DNA of 64,000 bases from Phallusia mammillata (Eukaryota; Chordata; Ascidiacea; Phlebobranchia; Ascidiidae). Below the pieces are notes generated by a model that worked only from the letters and a program-made list of their open reading frames with translations, was not told where the DNA came from and made no database searches. Each line of letters starts with the position of its first letter. The first letter of the stretch is position 1. Of this stretch, positions 11,301 to 20,272 are shown one piece after another. The position numbers and the translations under genes were made by a program. The stretch is taken from NCBI GenBank assembly GCA_003260075.1, contig QLIY01000294.1, positions 62,001 to 126,000 on the forward strand, in the 5' to 3' direction.

Positions 11301-13303
11301 GAAATCACATTTATAAGCTTCTTTTTTTCTAGATTAACTCTTTTAGATTTAACACTTTTTATTTGTTGGAACCGGCCAAGCACAAGGATGTATGGAATCG
11401 TGGCACCGGGAAAAAGGGAATGAGGATATATAATAGTTCAATAGCACTGTCGGCAATGGCAGCGATTGTTCAAACGTTTACACTATGTGCGTGCTTTCAA
11501 CAAATTGGTTTACTTTTAGCTACATTGAAAGCTTGTGTCTATTGTTACTAAGACATAATTACGGTGGCCCACAAGTGCAATTCAACATTTTTTTGGCGTA
11601 CATTTATTTTTCAGTGCAAACATTTATTTTTCGGTGCAAACATTTATTTTTCAGTGCAAACATTTATTTTTCAGTGCAAACATTTTTATTTCAGTGCAAA
11701 CATTTATTTTTCGGTGCAAACATTTATTTTTCAGTGCAAACATTTATTTTTCGGTGCAAACATTTTTTTTTCAGTGCAAACATTTATTTTTCAGTGCAAA
11801 CATTTTTTTTTCAGTGCAAACATTTATTTTTCGATGCAAACATTTATTTTTCAGTGCAAACATTTATATTTCAGTGCAAACATTTATTTTTCAGTGCAAA
11901 AAAATTTTTTTCAGTGCAAAAATTTTTTTTTGCTGCAAACTTTTTTTGAGCAAACATTTATGGCTTCATCACCTAGGACTTACACGGCGTGTCAAAAATT
12001 GCAAAATGACATGGTAGGCATTGTGCAGCCTACAGTCGGAGCTTAGGATGTAATCAGACCTTGTCCGGGCCAAGTGTGCTAAGCGATGGCTTAGTGCGGT
12101 GGTTCTCAACCTTTCATAGATCGTGCCCCCCTTCAAGTAACCTNAAATGTTTGCACTGAAAATAAAATGTTTGCATAAAAAAAAAAATGTTTGCACTGAA
12201 AAAAATTAATGTCAGCCAAAAAGTTGTTGAATTGCACTTGTGGGCCACCGTACATAATAGTGTTTTGGGAAAACTGTATGGCGACAAGCAAACAAAAGTT
12301 ATGTTCATACTTTTTGCAACAAAATGACTAAAATGTGTTTAGGAAACCAGTACGAATAATCATAATGTAGTGAAACTCTAATACAAATTAAAGCGTGGCG
12401 ACTATAACAGGGCAAATTGTTTTAGGATCTTATCATTGGTAATCGATACCGATTTTTAATACTATTGGCAACATATATACTTTTTGTAACTTAAATGTGA
12501 TGTTACCTACCTTGTTATCGAGTTTTTTAACATTAGGATGTTTGCTGATTTTCTGTTTTGGTTCAACTGTTGGTGTAAAAGTTGAAATGTTCCACATGTC
12601 CCCCCCCCCAGCAAAATACTTCACTTTGGCATTATAAAGCAAAATAGTTCGATGCGGAGAACAATTTTTGCACTGAAAAATAAATGTTTGCATCGAAAAA
12701 TAAATGTTTGCACTGAAAAATAAATGTTTGTATTGCAAATAAAATGTTTGCATCGAAAAATAAATGTTTGCACTGAAAATAAAATGTTTGCACTGAAAAA
12801 AAAATGTTTGCATCAAAAAAATATGTTTGCACTGAAAAAAAATTAATGTCAGCCAAAAAGTTGTTGAATTGCACTTGTGGGCCACCGTACATAATAGTGT
12901 TTTGGGAAAACTGTATGGCGACAAGCAAACAAAAGTTATGTTCATACTTTTTGCAACAAAATGACTAAAATGTGTTTAGGAAACCAGTACGAATAATCAT
13001 AATGTAGTGAAACTCTAATACAAATTAAAGCGTGGCGACTATAACAGGGCAAATTGTTTTAGGATCTTATCATTGGTAATCGATACCGATTTTTAATACT
13101 ATTGGCAACATATATACTTTTTGTAACTTAAATGTAATGTTACCTACCTTGTTATCGAGTTTTTTAACATTAGGATGTTTGCTGATTTTCTGTTTTGGTT
13201 CAACCGTTGGTGTAAAAGTTGAAATGTTCCACATGCACACTGTAACCAATGATAGAAAAAGAGTAAAACCTAAACAGATTTTGTATAGCCCAGGTTTATC
13301 CAT
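8339..13303 (-). CDS. GAL3ST: galactose 3-O-sulfotransferase (Gal3ST family), complete seven-exon gene
   Basis: A type II Golgi enzyme that transfers sulfate from PAPS to galactose of glycolipids or glycans. Minus-strand exons: 13148-13303, 10569-10760, 9987-10132, 9679-9873, 9453-9600, 8837-8959, 8339-8692. All introns are GT-AG with matching phases, giving about 437 aa against about 420-430 in vertebrates. Exon 1 has a short cytoplasmic tail and a signal-anchor helix (residues 8-25). Exon 2 carries the 5'-phosphosulfate-binding loop (F-V-Y-V-K-T-H-K-T-G-S-T-T). Exon 4 has the 3'-phosphate motif (T-I-I-R-K-P-W-N-N-F-L-S-A-F). Exon 5 has the family block D-L-V-M-L-L-E-H-F-E-E-S, and exon 7 has L-Y-D-H-F-N-R-T-F-W. 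The last acceptor (cgcgag, before 8692) is weak and adds about 25 residues before the conserved block, so that junction is the uncertain part. Intron 1 hosts a foldback-like element. Which GAL3ST paralogue it is cannot be told. Confidence 0.9.
9011..9100. repeat. duplicated exon-6 edge of the sulfotransferase (assembly overlap)
   Basis: This segment repeats about 8920-8997, including the first bases of exon 6 and its acceptor, across the C-run at 9001-9010. It is an unmerged overlap rather than an extra exon. Confidence 0.75.
11601..11940 (+). repeat. 20-bp minisatellite, 17 units in exact register
   Basis: The unit catttatttttcagtgcaaa repeats every 20 bp with single-base variants at the a/t and a/g positions. 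Because 20 is not a multiple of 3, all three frames stay open and read as repeated F-S-A-N-I-Y / F-Q-C-K-H peptides. These are not real proteins. Units near 11900 decay into A/T runs. Confidence 0.95.
12145..12841 (-). repeat. inverted arm of the 20-bp minisatellite (two allelic copies)
   Basis: Reverse-complemented units (tgtttgcactgaaaaataaa) occur at 12145-12205 and 12660-12841. The two blocks are followed by the same flanking DNA, so they represent one arm assembled twice, the first copy cut by the n at 12144. Confidence 0.85.
12511..12600 (-). pseudogene. duplicate fragment of sulfotransferase exon 1 (assembly overlap)
   Basis: It carries the 3' part of exon 1 with its donor, nearly identical to 13148-13237, and stops exactly at the C-run 12600-12609. 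It lacks the start codon. The two copies are best read as two haplotypes or contig ends of one locus. Confidence 0.8.
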
Positions 13304-14848
13304 GTTGTAAGTCCACGGATATGAATCTGTTAAAAATAATAGGCTTGCAACAACAAAATGTAAACAACAAAATGAATTGCTTTTTCAAGTATTGAAGCAT
13401 GCTGTGGGGTTTCTTAAAACAACTCAAGATTAGAAACACCAGCCTTATCTGCAGATAGCACTATTTGAGTGACAAATTTGGCTTCGTAATTAGATCTTTT
13501 TAAGGGTCCTTTATCCTTTATATATTTTCTTCAGTGGCTTATCATCTAAATTAGCTAACAAAAGTTATTTCGGAAACAGCTACCTAAAACACTTTTTTCA
13601 CTCAAACTTTAATCTGTTTAGAGGAGATTCTGGCTAAGCTTTTTGATATGCTATTCAATTTGGTTGTCTATTTTTTAATGCTTGACAATATACTAAGATT
13701 AGTTAAACCTAAAATTCAACATTTCTACAGCATGAAAGGATGTAAGTTTCTTGCTTCAATTTGGTACCCGCTGCAACGTTAGAAATGTAACTAACCACCA
13801 CACTAACTGCGGTATGTACAGTTAATCAACAATACAGCGCTCAAAACAATAGAAAACCGGAACCGTCCTGACATAATCCTGTCTGCATCATCTTCAGCGT
13901 ATAATGATTTTAAATTACCCTTAGGATACGTTGTGTATTGTCGAAGCACTTAAAGCCTCACTACAGTAATGTTTCCATCAAAACGTTGCACAATTTTTCT
14001 ACTGACCTGTTGGGTAGAGCAACTAACATAGGAACTCACATCAAACAAGGTTTGCTAACTACCGGTAGGAGGTGTATAAAGATCACTGTTATTTGAGTTG
14101 AAGTAAGTTTATTTGCTTCGGTGAAACAAATCGCGTAAACACAATTGCTATTACAAATACATTTGCTTTTCTCAAGATAACTGTGTAACGTTTACATGTC
14201 CTGGAGCGGCGTTACGAACACTTCTCGTTACGTTTAGCGAGCTCGGTTGTTACGTTTAGCAAGTTAAGACTTTGTCTACGAACCCCTGTCTCGCTCATCG
14301 GACCTCGCGCACCTCCTCGCTAACTAACGAGGAGCTTAGGCTACTCGCTAATGCCGAATTATTGTCGACGAAGCCATGCAGTTATTTTGGAAATCAATTG
14401 TAGATGCATCATTTGCGTGTAAAAGTTCGCACCAACGAAAGAAGAAAACTAGTAAGAAGTAGGTGTTAAAATAGTTTCAAAATGACATTTGCGAATAATA
14501 GTGGTAATCAACTGGTGTCATCATTTCACGAACACTTACAACTTTGCCAGTTGAGATATGGTAATATGAAAAAAATCCGGTTATAAATGACTGTTGGTAA
14601 AAGAACAAGTCCACAATTCATTATTCATGTATTTTTGCGTGTAACCTTAGTTTAAAGGACATGGAAGCATATCTAATTCCTGCAAAAAAAGTTTTAGGTC
14701 ACTGACTCAAATCCTTTTGTAAGTCACAGACTCAAATCTTTTTGTAGGAAAGTTTTATTTTCTTGTTAACATCACACACATATTCTTTTGCTAACGTCTC
14801 AATTCTCATGAATATTATAGCTTTATGATAAATATGTCAAAATAAGTT

Positions 14849-14910
<62 letters not shown>

Positions 14911-15147
14911 AACCTTGCATAAATTTTCAAATGAGTCTCATGAAACTAGCATATGGCGTGGTATAATAAAAAAAATACTAATGAACAAAAATCGCACCAA
15001 CCATGCACTGCATGAAAAATGTAATTAATATGTGTCTAAAGCTAGCGGAAGATTTTTTTTGCTCCACTAATTTTGGTTCACAATGTAATGACCATTAGCT
15101 CTAGTTGTTGTTATATTACTGCATTGGGTACATTTTAGATTGATTTT
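13304..15147. other. upstream region of the sulfotransferase; non-coding
   Basis: The region holds the presumed promoter side of the minus-strand sulfotransferase, no supported frame, and a 59-base C-run at 14850-14908 that I read as a sized gap. Around 14210-14330 there are short reiterated cgttacgtttagcgag-like words. Confidence 0.5.
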
Positions 15148-15481
15148 TTATGTATCCAGTAAGTCTTCTTCAGGATCATCGTTTTTGTCTCTTTTTTCCC
15201 TTGTGGACGCAACAAAGTTGTTCAAACTGAGTAACTTGTATTGATAAACGCGAGCATATAAGCAACGCAACGAGTAAAAATTTACGCTTGGGAGGTTCCT
15301 TTCGAACGTTATCGAGGAAATAATGAAACCAAATTCCATTGTGCCTTATTGTCACCTCTATAGACCAATGAAATACTTCGATGACCTTTTCAAACCCCAA
15401 ATTGAATTTAGCGAGTTGTACTTTTCCTCGGTTGATAAGTTTTGTAAATTCTTGTGTACGACCAGGCGAATATATGACCAT
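15148..15481 (-). CDS. unrecognised open frames, possible exon
   Basis: Two overlapping minus-strand frames are open: about 100 codons at 15176-15481, and a shorter one at 15148-15339 ending D-P-E-E-D-L-L-D-T. Neither matches a family I know. An acceptor-like ttgtaag precedes the longer frame. The acidic C-terminus looks protein-like, but coding status is doubtful. Confidence 0.2.
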
Positions 15482-16007
15482 ATCTTCTCACTTACAAATG
15501 TAATCAAAAACATTTTGCACTTTTTAACGATTTAGTGACAAGTTGGCCACATTATATCAACAATATAAATTTGTAACATTGAACCCCCCCCCCCTACAAA
15601 TGTAATCAAAAACATTTTGCACTTTTTAACGATTTAGTGACAGTGACATTATATCAACAATATAAATTTGTAACATTGAATAAACAGTCTGTTATGGTCG
15701 GAAGAGCTGTCATTTGGTAACGAAAACAAAAATAAACTAGACAAGTGCGTTGAAAAACCCCAACAAGGCATTTATTAAAGCTAAATAATGACTAAACGCT
15801 TTACATGTGTCATACTTAAACCGATTCAAGGTTTAATTTGGTCTTAAGTTTAGGTGTTGGGCAAACCTGCTGGGGGTTAGAATCAAACTATTGCACAATT
15901 TTCAGTAAATCAGTAAACAGATCAAAAATCATTCAATGGCCAGCGGTAGATTAGAACAATTGCATTTATGACGTACTATCGGCAGCACGAACAGGTAACA
16001 AATGCTT

Positions 16008-16183
16008 CTATGGAATGTACAGCGGCTTTTCCCAACCTATGTAGACACATTTTCAGTGGTTCTCAAACATATAACTTTGAATTTCCGCTTTTACTTGGGA
16101 ATCTACACCAAGTTTTCGTAGACGACGTTGTTTTGATATCTTATTTGATCGCTTTTGTCGTCTTTTACGAAGTATTTCTAGAT
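16008..16183 (-). pseudogene. last-exon relic of a second Gal3ST copy
   Basis: The minus-strand frame aligns with the end of exon 7 of the intact gene: V-D-S-Q-V-K-A-E-I-Q-S-Y-M-F-E-N against V-D-S-N-V-K-M-E-L-Q-S-Y-M-Y-E-N, then K-C-V-Y-I-G-W-E-K-P-L-Y-I-P before a TAG at 16008-16010. A TGA replaces the Gly codon of the N-S-G-K stretch, about 14 codons before the normal end. The conserved catalytic exons are absent, and the upstream side is cut by the C-run 16184-16194. It is a diverged, broken tandem paralogue. Confidence 0.65.
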
Positions 16184-16880
16184 CCCCCCCCCCCGCTGTC
16201 ATTTGGTAACGAAAACAAAAATAAACTAGACAAGTGCGTTGAGAAACCCCAACAAGGCATATTTTAAAGCTAATAATGTAAACGTAAGTTATTAAATACA
16301 AATGACACCAAACCAACAATACGTTTGCATTTCTAAAATTTCTGTAGAATTTTTTAAGTTACTTTCTTTACCAGTTTGAGTGTTAGTCAAAAGTTTCGAC
16401 TGGACGACGAAATTTACATTTCATAAATACCAAACTTTCGGTAATATCAAGGTATAATTCGACAGTTTTAAACCGCATATCATATGTTAGCTCTTTTGTG
16501 CAGTTGTAATTGATTAACTTCTCAGGGACTTTACGAATAGGCAAAACATGACCTCTTTAAGGTTGTTAAAGCAAAAAAGACTATATATTTACAAACAATA
16601 TGCGCTCATCAATAAAAGTTGGACTGTTCGTGGACCGATAAGAACACGAACGACATATTTCCGAATATAGGAAGCAGACATGATGATGACCATGCCTTGT
16701 GAGCCCCAGCAAAATATTTTTGACGGCGTTATTAAATGAAAACGTATAAAGGAAAAATGGCGTCTAGCACCTGTTATTCAAATATGTCATCTAGCAATGA
16801 GCCACAAAAGACATATACACGCAGTTTTAATTGTGAACACTACCTAAGAAAAAATCGACTTAAATGTTAACTTGTGAATG

Positions 16881-19720
16881 TCAACATATAAGAACTGAAA
16901 AAAAAACGCCGTATCGAAATTTAAATTTTGAAACTGAAACTTTTTGAGCTGTAAAAAGTTTTTTTTTAGAGTTTTGTATTAACCTAGCTGGTCCCCATAA
17001 AAATTTAGAAGTTACCACCTTAAAATCAATCGAGTGAAAAGTTCCACTTGTGTACTGCACCATTATAGGTGCTGGGAATCCACCTTGGCCAATACTTTTT
17101 AACCCTGTGGAGTGACCACATATTCTACCATAAACTTGTTTTGTGCTGCTAGTTTGTTCTTTTTATTTGTTTTTTAGTGAGTCAAACAAAGGAATATTCA
17201 ACATAAGAATTTGGAAGCTCAACAAAGGTTATGTGTCGATTGCTAGAGCGTCAAATCAGACCCATACCGGCAATCAATATTGCACCTTAAACCTTTCACC
17301 TTCTTAGAATACACCATTATCATTTTTTGACTTGCAAATAAGTAGATTTGCTAAAGGCGATGTTTGTTTTTTCTGGAGATTCTTTAGCTGCTAACTGCGT
17401 TTTCTTTATGGTGAACTGGCATTTACAGTCAGTTTCTCGCCAGATTGAAAAGAAAATCTGATATATTTTTGGATTTTCCATTGTAAGTGCGCAAAGTTTG
17501 AACCTCTGATCCGCTCAGTTTCGCCCCCCCCCCTAAAATCAATCGAGTGAAAAGTTCCACTTGTGTACTGCACCATTATAGATGCTGGGAACCCACCTTG
17601 GCCAATACTTTTTAACCCTGTGCAGTGACCACATATTCTACACAGCTCGTCTGAGTAACTCCAATAGAAAATATATATAACCATCATAATAAAGTTTTTA
17701 AAAAAATGAGGTCACAAGCTTCATTTCGCAAACCGCCTTGAAAATTGGTCAAAATGTATTTTGAACAGAACGGTTGTTTGTTTTCAAATGCAATACAACT
17801 ACCAACATACAATAAAACCTAACACTCTTTATATACCCCCCCCCCAAATGTATTTTGAACAGAACGGTTGTTTGTTTTCAAATGCAATACAACATACAAT
17901 AAAACCTAACACTCTTTATATTTTTTTTGTAAATAAGTTACCTGTTACAGCAAAAATACTTGACTGGTTAATGTTTTTCGTGATAGTTTGAAATATTCAT
18001 CCGCAATTGAGCTTGTGCTCTGACTCGTTTTTAGAAACTGCGTTTGTCGCTAGGTTTTGCAGTCAAAATAAGTTAATTTAGCTTATGTTCTTTGTATTTT
18101 TATGTGTTTAGAGAAACCATATAATGCTTACAGCAATGGTGAACTTGTTGAATTGTTAGTTGTGGAACCTCTAGTATTGTACAGCCCTGGTGATCCAACA
18201 TATATGTTTAATGTGTTTTATGTTCTTATTTGTAATTGTGTTAGATATGTCTAATGGTGTACTAGAAGTGCAACCGGGTATATTATAAGTATTAGGAAGT
18301 CATTTAAAGTAAACTTTTTTTCTATATGTTTGCTCCCTTTTGAGTCAAACGAATGAATATTCAACACAGTAATTTGCAAGCTCAACAAGGCTACATGTGC
18401 CAATAATCCAAGCGCCAAATCAGACCCATACCGGCTAACAAGTCGTTCAATATTTCACCTTACACCTTTCTCCTTCTTATAATAGTTCATTATCATCTTT
18501 TGACTTGAAAACATTTACATTAGATTATAATAAAGTATTTTTTTCTTTGCCGTAGATTATTTAGTAGTCTAGCTGCTAATTCCGTTTTCCGTTTTTGGTA
18601 AACTGGCATTTGCAGTCCACTTCCGCTCCAGATTGGAAACAAAACCTGCACTATTTTTGGATTTTCCATTGTAAGTGCGCAAATTTTAGACGTCTGATCC
18701 GCGCAATTTCGCACTGCTCCTCTGGGTAACTACAATAAAAAATATATATTTAACTATCATAATAAAGTTTTATGACGTCACAAGTGTAGCTGTGTAGTGG
18801 CTGAATCCCACAGCTGCAGCGCGTCTAGCATCCGTCCACCAATTGTACTCTCAACTTTGTCGCACTTTTTAAAATCTGAACGTTGCGCAGCGATTTCCGG
18901 CCCGGTGAATATTTTAGCGCAATTGTGCTGCTGCGATGTTGCCCGGCAAAATAAACTCAACAACAACTCAAGCTTCATTTTGCAAACCGCCAAGAAAAAA
19001 ATATTTCTACTTTTTTGCTAACTGTGTTTCCCCCCCCCCGTAAATAAGTTACCTGTTACAGCAAAAATACTTGACTGGTTAATGTTTATCGTGATAGTTT
19101 AAAATATTCATCCGCAATTGAGCTTGTGCTCTGACTCGACGTTTTTAGAAACTGCGTTTGTCGCTAGGTTTTGCATTCAAAATAAATTAATTTAGCTTAT
19201 GTTCTTTGTATTTTTATGTGCCCCCCCCCCTTTTTGGTAAACTGGCATTTGCAGTCCACTTCCGCTCCAGATTGGAAAGAAAAACCTGCGCTTTTTTGGA
19301 TTTTCCATTGTAAGTGCGCAAATTTTAGCTGAAAATCTGAACGTTGCGCAGCGATTTCCGGCCTGGTGAATATTTTAGCGCAATTGTGCTGCTGCGATGT
19401 TGCCCGGCAAAATAAACTCAACAACAACTCAAGTTTCATTTTGCAAACCGCCAAGAAAAATTTGTTTCTACTTTTTTGCTAACTGTGTTTGGTTTCTAGG
19501 TTTTGCAGTCAAAATAAGTAAATTTGTTTAATTTTTTGTTTTTATATTTGTAGTGAAACCATATAATGCTAACAGCAATAATGAACTTGTTCAATTTTTA
19601 GTTGTGTAACCTCTGGCGGCTAGCTTGTATAGCCCTGGTTATCCAACTGTTGGTATGTTTTGTGTTCTTATTTCTATTTGTGTTCAAAATGTCTCAAGTT
19701 GTTTTAGAAGTTTTTAAGTG
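16881..19720. repeat. diverged local segmental repeats plus assembly overlaps
   Basis: A block at about 17160-17520 (gtgagtcaaac...gaccc ataccggc...ttttccattgtaagtgcgc) recurs, clearly diverged, at about 18340-18720 and partly at 19232-19325. A second block (about 17930-18240) recurs at 19040-19220 and 19480-19700. The divergence points to genuine old duplications of about 1.2 kb. On top of these, C-runs at 17524, 17836, 19030 and 19221 add near-identical overlap copies. Confidence 0.6.
18778..18978 (-). CDS. unrecognised small frame with signal-peptide-like start
   Basis: The minus-strand frame begins M-K-L-E-L-L-L-S-L-F-C and continues into a polar, Cys-containing segment of 66 aa in total. 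The start is repeated at about 19330-19439 across a C-run. A secreted-protein first exon is possible, but there is no homologue I recognise, and it sits in repeat-rich DNA. Confidence 0.2.
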   Translation of the reverse strand: MKLELLLSLFCRATSQQHNCAKIFTGPEIAAQRSDFKKCDKVESTIGGRMLDALQLWDSATTQLHL

Positions 19721-19952
19721 CAACTGATCTTATTATAATATTCGGAAGTCATTTTAGTGTAAAGTATAATCGATTAACTTAGATTTAAATCTTAGTGTAG
19801 TGCTTCAAACTATTAAATGTGTTCTTCTACCGTCATGACGTCATAATAGATATGTACGACTTACGTATGTTTTTTGTGGTTTCAGCAAACAGTAGCCGTT
19901 GTGGTTATTTCGCCGTCGTTGATTTTTGCTGCCTAACACGAACATTCGTGAC

Positions 19953-20186
19953 ATGTGCGAGAGTGGGTCGTCTCAGAGGACAGTCGCGTATTCTAAAAGG
20001 GGTTTGTCTGGTGTTACGAACGGCGCGGGTCCAGGCTACGCATCTAGCGGTCGTTACAGTACCTTTGAAAAGAATTCTGATGTGGATTATTTGTACACTA
20101 TCATAATAATCAATCCACGCGTGCATTTGAAACCAAATTCATTTAGCTACATCAATGGCCACGACACCAAAACTAATTGTGTTTAA
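19953..20186 (+). CDS. unrecognised frame in a GC-richer patch
   Basis: The frame from ATG at 19953 (M-C-E-S-G-S-S-Q-R-T) is Ser/Gly-rich for about 35 codons and then runs into AT-rich, less protein-like sequence. The local GC content is higher than its surroundings, which suggests a first exon or a CpG-rich 5' region. No downstream exon could be attached before the convergent CDIPT gene. Confidence 0.2.
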   Translation: MCESGSSQRTVAYSKRGLSGVTNGAGPGYASSGRYSTFEKNSDVDYLYTIIIINPRVHLKPNSFSYINGHDTKTNCV

Positions 20187-20272
20187 ACTAAAGTAAGGTC
20201 TTTCTAAAAACAAAACCCAACATATGATACAGATTGTATCAAAGCACACTTATTCATTTTTTAATAGCCCGA

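Larger units (their letters stand above)
11561..12886. mobile_element. foldback-like element with inverted minisatellite arms
   Basis: The ends are a long inverted repeat: ACGGTGGCCCACAAGTGCAA at 11561 and its reverse complement ending at 12886 (also at 12250 in the duplicated allele). The flanks acataatt and acataata form an 8-bp, one-mismatch target duplication. Inside the left end are 17 copies of a 20-bp repeat. Inside the right end the same repeat lies reverse-complemented (about 12660-12840), so the arms can fold on each other, the architecture of foldback transposons. The centre contains a partial hAT end (about 12091-12143) cut by an n at 12144. About 12145-12600 and 12770-13220 are allelic or overlap copies of one another, which inflates the apparent length. 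Confidence 0.55.

Noticed and set aside
11601-11940. A CRISPR-like array (regular 20-bp spacing)
   Set aside because: There are no unique spacers, the units are contiguous, and the genome is eukaryotic.
11564-12017. Three overlapping plus-strand frames of 127-160 aa with repeated F-Q-C-K-H / F-S-A-N-I-Y peptides
   Set aside because: They arise from a 20-bp minisatellite that keeps all frames open. There is no start context, domain or codon bias.
12091-12143. A second complete hAT element inside the foldback element
   Set aside because: Only one end (ggtggttctcaacctttc) is present before the n at 12144, so it cannot be closed.
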